From Aricia agestis (taxonomy: Eukaryota > Arthropoda > Insecta > Lepidoptera > Lycaenidae), in NCBI RefSeq assembly GCF_905147365.1, contig NC_056410.1, positions 7,353,501 through 7,417,500 on the forward strand: a stretch of 64,000 nt of DNA, written 5' to 3'. This document shows, one piece after another, positions 27,701-42,700 of this stretch. How positions within the stretch are numbered: the first letter of the stretch is position 1; every line of letters starts with the position of its first letter. Both the position numbers and the translations under genes were made by a program. The notes beneath the pieces were generated by a model, which was given only the letters and a program-made list of their open reading frames with translations, did not search any database and had not been told where the DNA came from.

Positions 27701-30700
27701 GGCCGTAAATATAGGGATAGTTTATAAGCGCTGAGAGCCGCGCACTTACCGTCAGCTTTATACAGAATGTAACAAAACATAGTGTTAATATTTAAGGATT
27801 TGTATGTATAACTTATGTAGAGTTCACTGTGAAAGTAGCAGCGCTGAAAGAACAATTTTTTGTGATTTGTATGGGCAAACGCCCCAGCACCATGAGTTTG
27901 CCCATACAAAAGTAAAAAAGTCTTTGCTCTTTCAACGCAGCAACTTTCACAGGAAACTCTATGTAAGGAACACATACACACCCTAAAGTATTGTGCTATT
28001 GCACAATATAATATACAGGATGTATTTGATACAGCTTGACCCAATAGAAATTCGTCGGTCGATTAATTGCAAGTTGTTTCTTTTACACGAAACTATGGCT
28101 ATCGCGCATTAAATTACTACTAGAGATCGCCCAATGGTCGAAATTCGACCTTACTTTCAACGACATTTTAGGACTACTACCTATATTTTGTAAAAAAATA
28201 TTGACCTTATCGTATTTTTTTTCAACTCTTGTCTCTGGTAGTCAGCTGATCTCAGACTGGCTGTGTAAGCATTGTCTAATAGTATCTAAGATTCAATAAA
28301 AAAAATTATAATCCATTTTCAATATTTTGTCACCTTGTTGTCAACAGACCTCAAACATAAATAAAAGAGTATAATTCGTATGTATAGGCTTGTCACTCAA
28401 AAATCTGTCATTTTTCCTAGTGTGTGTGTTGTAGTGTGTGTAATGTTTTATTTGTTAAAAAAATGTATGATAAAAGCATAATTTCAAAATAATATTAGCT
28501 CGATGCACTCCTTCACCATATAAACTATAACTATAATAAATACGATTGCAATTTCTTAATTAACAAACTGTGCTACAGGGTACCTGTTAGATCGCATTCA
28601 AGAAAACAGTATAACTTTTTTGCTACTCCATTTAGCCGAACCAACGCAGGTATGCGATCCCCCATATACCTATATTTGCTCTCAAACATGCCAAATATAA
28701 AAAATGTCTTATAGATAGACTTAAAAATTTACATATTATAAATAATTAAAACCTTGCATTCCTCTTCAATAAATAATTTACAAACATTACACTTACAATT
28801 ATATACTAAATTTAATTTTACTACTATTTTAACTATTATTAACAAACACACTTAACACACAATTGACACACAAATATACCCTTATATTAATTATATATAT
28901 AATTTACTCTCTACTTCCTTAATCTCTTTTTTTTCCTATACTAAATTATTCATCTGTGGTCACCGCTGTTGGTTCTACATTTAGTGAATATTATAATTGC
29001 ATACTTTACTAATATTCATGTAAGACTGTTTGGAGACCCCAATATACGAAAATAAAATAAAATAAAACTGTGCAAAATTTCATTCACCTGCGTTTCCCCA
29101 TTTTTCGTCAAAAGGGATACAAAGTTTTTGGCTCACGTATTAATATACTTAGATACTCCACTCGGGCTAACTTTTCGCTAGCGGTCATTGACTCCCTATC
29201 AAAAACTTGTCATTTTCCATATAAGCCGCGATTGACAATGAAGTGTCAGATATTGTCAATCGTGGTTTTATATGGAAAATGACAAGATTTTGACACGGAG
29301 TCAATGACCGCTAGCGACAAGTTAGCCGAGTGCAGTATAATTCCCTGTGGAAATGAGAAAGCAACTAGTGCGCGAGTTAAAAAGACAAGCGTGTAGCGTC
29401 AACGATACTGCGTCATTCGCATCCTGAGTCCCGACTCTCGAAGGTTCTTGGGATAAGATAGCATCCTGGCATGTCTTGGTTTGCACTAGCACTATTTCCA
29501 ATATTTCATAGAAGCCTTCCGTGATCTTTACTATTAATAATTCCAGTCGCAGTAGCAAAAGCTCTGGTTTTTTCATTTTTATTATGACGCCACCGTTGCA
29601 TCAGTTTTGCCACCTTTAACCTTTGTAAAAGGGCATCCCATCGTCCATGTGTAACGCATAAAGTCTTTGATTTTTTTTTTGTGATAGCATATTTTATTTT
29701 TAGTATTTTCTTAGATTATTTTACTATAATTACACAGAGCTTAAAGCTACTCCACAATCAGATCATGTTGTACAAGATTTTCTTTTGAGACTATCTGAAT
29801 TATTATTTTTGTCACTTTAACCCGTGTAAGTCAAAAACAAAGTACTAAAGTACTAAACAATTGTTTAGTATTTCATACATTTATTTATTTTAAATACACT
29901 AATGTCATTTGAAAGTGAAAACTCTTTGTATATATACTGCCATCAAAAGCAGAACCAGTCTGACTGGTTTCTTGTAACATATTTTATACGGCAAGTAATA
30001 AATTTATTGAAAACATAACTAAATAGCGCTCGTGAAACCTCAAGTCGCGTTCGTGTCGACACGCTGACGACGGCTGAATTATTTAGGTATAAGGGAAATT
30101 TTCATTTCGATCGAAAAGGCCCTTCGTTTTGGATTTACAGGTTTATACGGTGTTGGTAGGTGTATGATGAATGTTTGATAGGATATACCCTTTTGATGTG
30201 TCGGTAGAGGTGTACTTAGAAAATTAAATAATAACCTACATTAAAGGTACAAAAAAGAGGTTTTTTAAGCCACTGACATAAATTTTAAGGAATACACAAT
30301 CTGTACGATAATGTATAGTATAGTATACATAATGCGTTCAGTTTTTATCTATGTTGCCAGTAAGAAAAAAGTCATTTAATACACGCATAGTTAGCCAACG
30401 CATCTAGCTGGTTTCTAGCGCTAGGTCCATACACGGCGCTGTCGATATCGGTTGCGTGCGGTACGCATTTTCCAGTTTCCACGCCACGCCGCCAACTTGA
30501 GAATAATGTAATTTGAATAAGTGTACTTATTCAAATTAAATATTAATTAATCACTTAAGTGATGTAACAAGCAATTACAGAATTGTAGAGTTCCGAGGAC
30601 GTTGTGTATCTACGAAAATCAATGCATTTATTGCATAGTAAGTAAATAGTAATCCCGAATATAGGTATAATGTTATGGATGCTTCAACTTGACTATGTGA

Positions 30701-33700
30701 AAAGTTCTTTACATATTTTTATGTAGGTACGAGCAAACCGGTCACCGAAATGCAAATATTGCTTGATGGACATTAACCTAATTAGCCACTGATCCAGACT
30801 GGGAATCTAGCGATTGACGCCGCAGCTGTATCAGTGACAATAAGAACATACTAAATCAAGTACTGTCGTAACTCGTAACTCATAACTATAACCGCCTCTG
30901 CTTGGCGGAACAACAAGTTGACTTTTGCGAGCCTATCCCTATTATAGAGTTTGAGTATTATGTTATTAGATAATCAAAGTATTCCAATCAGTGGTAAAGG
31001 CTGGTTCTTCTTTAGAGGCAGTACCTAACTTGTTTAAAAGGCAGAGATTTAAATGAAGATCTTCCAAATCACAAATAGAAAAGGGCAAGTGTAGCCAATG
31101 CAAATGAAGTTGTAGGAACCCCACGCTGCTGGTTCTAACTTCTAATAAAACTTTCTATAAAAGGCGGTCGGAAGGTCGTAACAAAATAAGGCAATATTTG
31201 ACAAATATGTGAATTCAAATGGCTTTATGAATCACTAATAAATATGAATGAAATGGGACTAAAATGTATTGAACAAACTCGAGAATAAGCCGATCATATA
31301 CGTGGGCGGCAGAGATTACGGACCGGTCAATAGCAGCCAAATATGTCGTATGTTACGAGTATCTTATGATATACTCGTACCTAACATAATTATTTTGAGT
31401 AAGTAACGGCTAACCGGTAAAAGAGTTGTTTACTTGAGGACCAAGGCTCTATTATATCCTAATAACTTAAAATGTATTGTTGAGAAGATGTTATAAAAGC
31501 GAAAGTTTGTGTTTTCGATCACTTTGGACGTATGGAACTACGGACTGTACATTTGTTTAGTCCTACAGCCTGCGTCTGGACTCTGTCATAAAATTTGGTA
31601 TCGTGTTTTAGGCTTTGAATTAACACGATATCTATGCTTTCATGGATTACTAATGGTGGATGTTTAATAACGACCAAAAAAGTTATGCAGGCATCCTTAC
31701 TGAAAACCTTCCGTTCTATCGATTGGTCTATAGTCTATACTCTATAATTATAGTCCATACCACGGAACTAGTCCATACGTTTATCGTTATATGGTCATAT
31801 TGCAGTAATATAATGGCAACACACGCAACGGCTTATCGACGGAAGGGTGACCCAAAACATGAGATTCGCTGTAAAAATCTAATGTCCTGTTCCGCATTGC
31901 GCATCGCTTCCTGCCTGATAGCGCTCCGTTGAACCTCCAATTGTGGCCAAATTGTATGTGGCGTTTGACAGTTTTGCAGATAAAAAAAAAAACGATTCGA
32001 TGTTCTAAATTTAAAAGAACGTCACCGTTCGTCATACGCCAATGAAAACGCTCCAAAATGCTGTGCATGAGCTCAGTTACATTGTAGGAATGTGTTTCGC
32101 GACTCTATCCGAAAGGTTAGATGTTTATTCGTTCTTTGTGACTGGAATTTGTACAACTACGAATTAGTAGAACTAGATGGCGTTACAATTAATTTATCAG
32201 GCTGGTTAATTTATTATTTATTCAGCTGCAAGCTTATTATGAGTTTACTTGACTGTTTCTCCGATTTTTTTCTATTTGCCATGATTCGCAGAACCAAATA
32301 GAAATATTATAGTCATTAGGGACATACCTAAATGAGCATATTTTTCACAAACAACAATATTATTAATTAAATTCAACATAAAAAAACCGGCCAAGTGCGA
32401 GTTGGACTCGCCCATGAAGGGTTCCGCAGCAACAATAAGGTTTATGTTCTATGAAATTAAAAGGTTTTTGATTTATTTTTATGTTTCAGTTGATTTAATG
32501 AAAGTTAATTTAAGGTTTACCATTTATGACGTATAAAAAAAACTACCTGCTAGATTTCGTTCAAACTAATTTTCGTTGGTAGTTTTAATAGTAATGTACA
32601 TCATATATTTTTTCTAGACTTATCATGCCCCTAAGGCTTTAGAAATTAGAGGGGGGGCGACACAAATTTGACCACTTTGGAAGAGTCTGTCTCGCAAACT
32701 ATTCCGGTTAGAAAAAAATAATATTTGAAACTTCAATATGATTTTTGAAGACCTATTCATAAATACCCCACACGCATAGGTTAGATGAAAAAAATTTTTT
32801 TTTGTTGGTTTAAAGTTTACCATTTATGACGAATAAAAAAAACTACTTGCTAGATTTCGTTCAAACCAATTTTCGTTGGTAGTTTTTATAGTAATGTACA
32901 TCATATATTTTTTTAGACTTATCATACCCCCACTTTAGAAATTAGAGGGGGGGGACACACATTTTACTACTTTGGAAGAGTCTCTCTCGCAAACTATTCA
33001 GGTTAGAAAAAAATGATATAAGAAACCTCAACATGATTTTTAAGACCTATTCATAGATACCCCACACGCATAGCTTAGATGAAAAATTTTTTTTTGTTTC
33101 AGTTGTACCTATGGGGACCCCTAAAATTTTTAATAATTTTTCTATTTTTGTATCAAAATCTTAATGCGGTTCACACACTACATCTACTTACCAAGTTTCA
33201 ATAGTATAGCTCTTATAGTTTCGGAGAAAAGTGGCTGTGACATACGGACGGACAGACAAGACAGACAGACATGACGAATCTATAAGGGTTCCGTTTTTTG
33301 CCATTTGGCTACGGAACCCTAAAAACTGACACAAAATCTTGAACAATTTTAGTAGAGCTAAGTAATAAGAAAGTTCTCCCAGCAGAAGCAAGAACTCTTA
33401 CTCGTAGAGAAGTCTCCGCACATTGTAAGAAAAAATAAACATCCTTTCATTTTATCCGACTGTGCAAGAAGTTTGTTTTTATTAGAGGCAAGACAAGGCG
33501 GTAATAAGTATTTTCCGGAGACCGGCGCTTCCTTTACCAGCGTTACGAGTTACGACTCTACAATCCAGTGTAATAAACAAGCTCGTTTTAACTTTTTTTA
33601 GTAAAGGAGAAAATATACTTGGCAGGAAATTGTACTAAACGAAAAATAGGAAGGGACTAAACAATATTTTTTTATAATATTTTGGTAACTATACTAATGT

Positions 33701-36700
33701 TGAAATCACGAGACGAGTCAAACATTTTTGGCACATTTTTTTTATTTACTTATTACCAGTGGATTCCCGCAACTCCTTTTCGCAGAAATTCGGCTATCGC
33801 TCAGAAACCGTAAATTTTTCCGGGGTAAAAATTGTCCTTTGTCCTTTCCCAAGACTCAAAGTATATCTCCATACCAAACTGAGATAACTGATAGATGTCG
33901 TATGCAGTTTTGTGAGTTTTGACGCGTCTAAATATTTTGATTAATAGATACCTATACGTATACTTACTACTTATAGATTATTATTATACAAAATATGCCA
34001 TACATCATGACGAGGTTCGGACACTGGGTGTCGAGACACATTGTATTATTTGTATATTATTATAATCATATGTATATATTTTATAGTTTGTTAATAGGTC
34101 CAAATTCCAATATCTGTGCAGACTGCAGTGTTCCACAGCCTACAGATTATCACAAGCATTTATGCAGGCGATTAATCATTTGCCTAAAATTTATAGACAC
34201 ATAAAGCGAAGTTCATAACGATATTGTACCGCGGCCAAACCGTGGCGGAGTCATAACGTGATAAAATCGGGAGTGTCCATTGCTCATGAATACGGTCGTG
34301 TTATCCTAAGTACACAATATAAGTGTCATACAGTAGAGTGGAGACCGTCCTAATAATATTAGGCCGTCCGAATTGGGGCACGCAAATCAATGTAATTTCA
34401 GATAACTTTTGATTTCTTAGATTTAGGTGTTTCTTAGATTAGGCCGTATTAATATTCAATTCAATTTTAATAAGGCCATATTAATATAATATACTTTTAA
34501 GCACTGTGTAAAAAAATATTTTGTGTATATTTACTGAATTTGTATATTCTAATTTGTATAATATTATGTACATTGCAGGTAGCAAAATTATGCAGCTTCA
34601 CGTCATGCATGCGTTATTCTTGCGTCTGAATTGTCTGTCGAGTGAGTTGGATTTCAGAAAAGCTGTTGAGTTGCTCTACCGAATCACAAATGATATTTAT
34701 ATTGTGAGGCTACATTTTGTTTTGAATTATTTTACCTTTATTTGGATCCTATGCCGACGCACTAAAGATGATTTTACCACAAACTCCGAGATATCTAAAC
34801 CGAGTTCACTAAACCCAGACATAATAAACGACAGGTATAATCTGCTTATCTGACGTTTGGTGACGGGCCATCACCTATCTGATAGGAGATCGATTTTATG
34901 TCTCGATAGTTATCGATCGATAAGATTAGAGATGTAGCTTTTGGGAATTTGAGTCTGACCTAGTCTTAAGCATAGATTGGCCTTGTTTAGCTCTTTGACT
35001 TGTGTCTTGGAAACGGGAATAAAGAAACTATATTTTGGGCGTTGGTAATATATTGGACAATTCACAAACCATATAGTATGTACCGTAACCGTATACTTAA
35101 TATGGTATTTACTATTTGGGAATAACTGAAAAAAATAGATTTCATTCAGGATAACATGGCGCCATCAGCATTAATGTAATACTTTAAATGTCAAAGTGGC
35201 CCTATATACTATATAACATAGGTCATAGAACATAGAACCTCCTATAATATAACATAGAAGTTGCTAAATTTTTTATCACTTGAATTAACAATTTATGATT
35301 TACTTATATATATTACTAGCTGTCCCGGTGAACTTCGTGTCACTTTAAAACCTTCCCTGGACTTCTACGAATATTTTAAGACTAAAATCAGCCCAATCCG
35401 TTTAGCCATTTTCGAGTTATAGCGCGACTAACACATTTGAAAATCCATTTTTATATATAAGATATATAATTAAGACGAATAGACTGAAATGAAATTGTAA
35501 CAACACATTCAACATTTTGAAGATATAAACAGGGTGTTGTATTTGCCGTTAGGTATTATATTATATAATCTAATCTACCTGGTAATGCACCGCTCGGGAG
35601 CGGATGCACTCGCCCTGGGCGGGTGCGAGCGAGACGGCGATATTCAGGCTTCGCCCGAGCCTTCCCGCCCGCCCTAGTCGGAGTCCGCTTGCCGCCCAGA
35701 CGACTAGGGCTTCGCGGTAAAGGTTACAGTGGTTCACTACTCACAAGTGGTTAATTCTGGTGAGTTAATGTACTTATGTAATAAGATAGGTTTTGTATGT
35801 TATGACTTGTCCAGTGTCTGACTGATCGTTTAACAGGATTAGATAACTGTTACGTGGTCGCAGTTATTTTAAGTTTGAGCTACTGCAAAAGGTAGTTGGG
35901 TTTTTAATGTTAAAATCCGTTTAATTTAATGTTTATTGTATATGTGTAACGTAGTAAATATGGTGTATTTTACCTTACTTTTATGTTTGGTGTTTTTGGA
36001 TAATTTATAATACTGATTTTTATGGCAAAAATTCTTTAAACTAACTTAATATTTCTAAGCTAATCAATAAGTAATAACATCATTTTTTTAGTATGGGTAT
36101 AATAATTCAGATTTTTTAATGAAATGTCACTCATTAATTTAGTGCCCTTCAGTAGGTGTAATCTCAAGCCGACCTTTCAGCCTACGGTCGCTGGCCGCTT
36201 TTGAACTTGCCGGCTATAGCTGTTGCAAGTCACCGTGAATGTTCAGAAAATTATATTTATGAACTTTTATACAGTAGGTTTTAAGAAACAATATCTATTA
36301 CTAACATTTAATGGGAATGTCTAAAACATTGTTCCGCTTAAGCCACTGGACAGATTTAAATGAAATTTTACTTTTACACTTTGGGTCCCGGCTAGTTGAG
36401 GGGCGTCCATAAATTACGTGAGGTGTTTTTTTATTCCCCCCCCCCCCCTCCCCTGGTGAGATTTCGTGAGATTTTATTCAACCCCCCCCCCCCCCCCCAA
36501 ACCTCACGTGAGATTTTTCAAAACGTGGGTTTCTTACGTAAGCGTTTGGTTTGATTGACAGTCAGTAGATTTTCTTTCGAACGAATTTGTGAATGATCTT
36601 AATTATTGTCATAACGATTACGCTTACGAATACTTACAATCTGGATGAAATGGACCAAAATAGTATTATATTGTTGAGAAAAAAATTACGTGAGATTTTC

Positions 36701-39700
36701 CGAGACCCTCCCTCTCCCCAACGTGAGATTAGATGAGATATAAAAGTAGACAAATACGGTTGAAAGGAAACCGTGTCAGTGTTGCTCTAAAAACTAAATG
36801 AAGGTCTCTAGTCTCCGCCTAGCCCCTATGGGAGTAAGGCATAATAGGTGTGTACTGTGTAGATTCTATGCTAGTTCTTAGGTTCATTATTGAAATTCAG
36901 TACTTAAAAGAGGCCAGTGTCGTTACCAGCATTTTAGGGAACCTTTTTACGTTAGTTTTTGCTAAAAAATCTTGAGCTATATCGTGTTACTTCTCTCGGT
37001 CTTGCGTTCAAAATTATATTTTAACACAGGATCAACTTTAATTGGGATATTTAGTTCGTTTTATCCGACTACGATGAACCCAAAAGTGTAAATTATGCAG
37101 TCGCTACACGACGCTTGATTTACTGCGAGAATTCGCTCGCAGTAGCAAAGTTAAAATACTGTTTGATGAGAATTTATGTACTGCGCTGTAAAGTTTTTTA
37201 CATAGAGTTACAGCTACGATTTTTAAATTTTTAAAGCTTTACGTATAATAGGTTCTGTGTTTTCTTCTCTCTTCTTCGTAAAACCTCGATCGTGGGATTT
37301 CCAGACACAATAGATTTTCAATTATTGTTATGCGGCAGCCGGGTACCGCTTGGGGATTGATGGGTTATTCAATATGGAAAAATTTAACCAAACGAAAGAC
37401 ATTTTGTTCTGGTAAGTTTTAATTTTTTGCATAGCTTATAGTCTCTTTTAAATTTTGGGGTAGGTTAGGTTAGTTTTGACATCTCAGTGTTACTTTTTCT
37501 CTTACGCAGTTTTTTTATGACAATTATGTATTATACTTTGTGACATACCGAGAGTTATTCTTTGGTTGGGCGACCAATTAATATTGCGTCGAGCATGTCG
37601 GACCAGTCACCAATGATCGAGTGTACCGTGGCTTACCCTACTCAATCTGTAAGGCTGGAATCGTGACAGAAGTGGAGGACGCTGGGTTTGAGAACAATGA
37701 GGGCTCGAGGGTTATTGTCCTATCTGCGGAGTACTGTGTAAGAGGATATTTAAAGGACAACATTGTACAGTCATGACCAGTGAATAGTTTTTAGTCTTAT
37801 TGTAAAATTTGTAGGAAAATGTTAAGGTACAGTCAACTCAAAAAGTTGGTTCTTTTGAGAATAAGGTGACTTATATTAGGTGCTTTAACTTCACCTAGTG
37901 ACTGTTTTACTTAACAAAAATATAAACAGACGAACGTAATATAATTATATAACCTCCTCCTTTTAGGAAGACGGGTAATTACATGTTATTTCAAATAAGT
38001 AGATACATAATATTATTATGATTAGGTACTTGCCATAACCATTATATTTACAAGTAACAGCCTAATCTAATTGTAAAATTAGAACGAATTTCGAAAGTTA
38101 TAAAGTGACCTTGGACCTACTACCTAGGATAGATATTAAGTAAATTGCTAATAATAAGTATTACTTTAAATATACTTCATATGGTATTACCAGTGACCTA
38201 GGTATGCAAAATAGGTACGTACTTACGCCTAAAATTATCCAAAAGCTAAAACGTTTTACATGTTTTGAGTTTTGACTTAGTTTATTGTGTTTTGCAAAAA
38301 ATACATGCCCATTTTTCCGTTGTTTGCGACAGTACATTCAGAGTAATTTTACGTCAAAGTTTAAAAAAGTGATCCTTATGTCGTCTACATAAAGCCTATC
38401 CTAGTAGAATAACTTTGTAACGGAGTGTACGTTGCCCAGTGATGCCAGATTGGGGGGAATACCCCCAAATTTGGGGGTTTTTTTAGATGATGGGGGGAAA
38501 ATTGGGGGGAACAATTTTTTGGGGGATTGTTGGAGGAAAAAGTCTGGGAACAGACGGCGAAATCTAAGTACTATGGTCCCGTTTTCACCCTTTGGTTACG
38601 ACTTACGGAACCATAAAAATGATCAAGGAGCTCGCGAAGATGCTGATTCTGTAAAGATTGGACGCTATTGCAGAAATAGTGTACATTCATCGTATCCATT
38701 TGTGAAATTCCCATTCATAATGAACAAAAATTTTCTTTTATAATTTGTGGGGGGATTTTTCTTGAAATCCCGAATTTTGGGGGGATTTCGGGGAACAATT
38801 GGGGAGAAACCGAGTTGGCCGTCTGGCAACACTGACGTTGCCTATGCCTACGTATAGTTGTCCTTTAAAATACCTTGTATTTTAAAGGACAACGCTACTT
38901 GCTACTTGAACAACACTGTGCCTAATTGAAGCGGCCCCTGGAAAAACTAAATGGGGCCTTTAATAAAATGGACTAGAAAATAACATTTTTCGCCGTATTA
39001 AATTGCTGATGTTTTTCTGTGAAATTGAAAGAGATAATATTATTATGAAGAGTCAAGAGATGATGAGATTTGGAATTAGCGAATTCTGTTACTGTAGTAA
39101 CCTAAAAGTTTGTTATGTGAGTCCTAACAAATAACAATAAGTACCTATTATTGTTATTTGTTAGGACTCACATAACAAACTTTTAGGTTGGGTTGCACCA
39201 AGTAACTTTAACCATAACTGTAACCTTAAAACTATAACTTTAACTAGGTACAATGCAAAATGTCAAATCTTTGGTTAAAGTTAAAATGGGCGTCATCAAG
39301 ACGCCATATTTAACCATAACCATAACCAACCAACAGAGCTCGACAAAGTTTTAAATGCACGTGGCGAAAAAAGGAACTAACGCTGTCATCACTCATCATA
39401 CAAAAACTAATTTTTGACAGTTCTCCTTTACCAGACGCGCCCCCGCCCACGTTCATTGTTGGACCAGCTGTTGTCTGTCAATTTCTCCGGTCAAAGTTAA
39501 GGTTAAAGTTAAAGATAAATTTAGCCTTAACTATAACCATAACTTTAACCACGCCTCTGGTGCAACCGACAAATATGTTTTAATATTAGTATTTAGTAAG
39601 TATCCATCTTCACACTTCTATACTAAAATGTGAAATTGTGTTTGTCTGTTTACTTACTTGTATGTCTGCCTGTTACCTCTTTACCTAAGGGTAAATAATA

Positions 39701-42700
39701 GCTGGGCGGACGGTATGAAATTCGGAGATAGCTAGAGACGGGACATCTCGTAGGATTCCATAGTTTTTATTATGTACGGCATAATGCATGGTTCCTATTG
39801 CCCACACTACGAATTTCGAGTACCTACCTATCATTAAGTTGTAAAAATTCTAAGTAAGTAAGAAGATTGGCAAAGTAGCTCTATCATGTAGATGGCTACT
39901 ATCTTGTTGCCTAAATCCTTCCTTATCTGTAGAAAAACATTGTTTTTCAATTCAAATTAATGAAGTACGTCTAGCCAGTAGGTACCTAGATGTTTATCAA
40001 AACACAAGTGATTATACCCGCCCACCTACATTTCAATCAGGCATGTTTTTGTTTACGATTTTAGTATAGAGCAGCTACTCATATTATCTTATAATTTTCC
40101 GTGATTTCATTAGAATAATTGAATGTAAGTACTTATTACATTAACATTAAATAAATAGATATTATATAATATTATTGACTTGCATTTTTAGGGTTCCGTA
40201 GCCAAATGGCAAAAAACGGAACCCTTATAGATTCGTCATGTCTGTCTGTCTGTCTGTCTGTCCGTCCGTATGTCACAGCCACTTTTCTCCGAAACTATAA
40301 CAGCTATACTATTGAAACTTGGTAAGTATATGTAGTGTGTGAACCGCATTAAGATTTTGATACAAAAATAGAAAAATTATTAAAAATTTTAGGGGTCCCC
40401 ATAGGTACAACTGAAACAAAAAAAATTTTTTTCATCTAAGCTATGCGCGTGGGGTATCTATGGATAGGTCTTAAAAAATCATGTTGAGGTTTCTTATATA
40501 ATTTTTTTCTAACCTGAATAGTTTGCGAGAGAGACTCTTCCAAAGTAGTAAAAAGTGTCCCCCCCCCTCTAATTTCTAAAGTGGGGGCATGATAAGTCTA
40601 AAAAAAATATATAATATAGTACTTATTACATTAACATTAAATAAATAGATATTATATAATATTATTGACTTGCATTTTTAGGGTTCCGTAGCCAAATGGA
40701 AAAAAACGGAACCCTTATAGATTCGTCATGTCTGTCTGTCTGTCCGTCCGTATGTCACAGCCACTTTTCTCCGAAACTATAAGAGCTATATTATTGAAAC
40801 TTGGTAAGTAGATGTAGTCTGTGAATCGCATTAAGATACAAATACGCATAAGATTTTTGATACAAAAATGAGAAAAAGTATTAAAAATTTTAGGGGTCCC
40901 CATAGGTACAACTGAATAAAAAAATGTTTTTTTCATCTAAGCTATGCGTGTGTGGTATCTATGGATAGGTCTTGAAAAATCATATTGAGGTTTCTAATAT
41001 AATTTTTTTTCTAACCTGAATAGTTTGCGAGAGAGACTGTTCCAAAGTGGTAAAATGTGTGTCACCCCCCTCTAATTTCTAAAGTAGGGGCATGATAAGT
41101 TAAAAAAAAATATATGATATACATTACTATAAAAACTACCAACGAAAATTGGTTTGGACGAGATCTAGCTAGTAGTTTTTTTTATACGTCATAAATGGTA
41201 AACCTTAAATTAACTTTCATTAAATCAACTAAAACATAAAAATAAATCAAAAACCTTTTAATTTCATAAAAAATAAACCTTATTGTTGCTGCCGAACCCT
41301 TCATGGGCGAGTCCAACTCGCACTTGGCCGGTTTTTTTTCTTCTCGCCATCTACAAATCTTCTTTTCTTATATGTATTAAAAGTACAATGATTTTGCTAT
41401 CGCGTACCGAGTCGTCTCAGGTTATTATTAGATATATCTTAAGTACTTGATCTAAACTCTAATTGACTTAAAGCCTACCTATAGAATAAATGGTTAGACT
41501 ATTATGCACTATTCAAAAAGTCCATTACCGTGATAGTCCCAATCCTAAGTACCTATGTACTCTCAGGAGTCAAGAGTCCGTAAAAATTCGTGCAGTATTG
41601 ACTTTTGCGAGACGAAGCCGAGAGTAGTTTGTAGGTATTATTATTGCCAGTGTTCAAAATTCCCCCCACATCGTGTCGAGAACAAAAGATCTTCGCTCTT
41701 TTGTTTCGTATTTTTTCTTTTATGCCATCGGAACGCGCGAGTTGTCCTGCCTTCGAACGCTATTCAAGAGGAAGGGGTGACGTGATGACGTCTTCCTACG
41801 CATCTCAATTCGAGTGGAAGTTTATTATAGGGTAAAATATGGCCAGGGGACACGAAATTATATTTTTAGCGCGTGCAGGGATGTAGGAAAATCAATAAGT
41901 TCGTCCCACGAGTCGCCCTCCCACTGTTAATGGAATATGATTGGGAATAGGGAAGGTTGTGTACTAAAATCTGTGGTTGTGTATCATGTTTGTGGATTTA
42001 GGATTTACGTGGGACGGTGGGTTTTACCAAATTCGAGGATTTTTTTTTTCTATCAAGTTAGTGGCGGGCATGAGTAGTAGCCAGTAGGAAATAAAAGACT
42101 TGTGTTCTATTTTTGAAATGGAACAATAGCGTTATAAGTAGGTACCTACGCAATAAAAATACTTTCCCAGGAGGTACCTACATAGAAAGCTCGACATGTG
42201 CTAGCAGCATGCCAATTTAGGTCGGATGACTTGACTGTTATGATAATGCTATAGATTGATAAACATTATTGTCTAGTTAAAAAACTCGCTGTGTTCTTTT
42301 TGTACACCATAATAATTATCTACCATGATGTCATACTTACTCTGACTGTGATTTACTGCAAATTTACTGGTTACAATTAAGTAGGGGGAAATTACGGGTA
42401 CTTATTTGCAATTACCTCTGGTTCTGGGGCTGAAATTTTCAGGTTGACAAGACACGGTGACGTAAAAATAAATTAATAGTACTATGTATTTCCAAATAAA
42501 CCAAGTGCTTGCAAAGTGCTTAAATCCTCAAAAACCAAAGATGAAGGATGATGTTTGATGCTTGGTCCTAGCCTAGCCCAAAAAATAAAAAGCGGCCAAG
42601 TGCGAGTTGGACTCGCCCATGAAGGGTTCCGCAGCAGTAATAAGGTTTATTTTAATGAAATTAAAAGGTTTTTGAGTTATTTTTATATTTCAGTTGATTT

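Noticed and set aside
27616..28044. 142-codon - strand frame
   Set aside because: It spans a decayed inverted-repeat MITE; its Cys-rich look comes from the arms, with no recognisable domain.
34521..34853. 110-codon hydrophobic frame
   Set aside because: Amino acid content follows AT-rich composition; no motif, start context or splice partner.
38432..38743. 103-codon frame with Gly runs
   Set aside because: Lies within a non-autonomous hAT element with G-runs; not protein-like.
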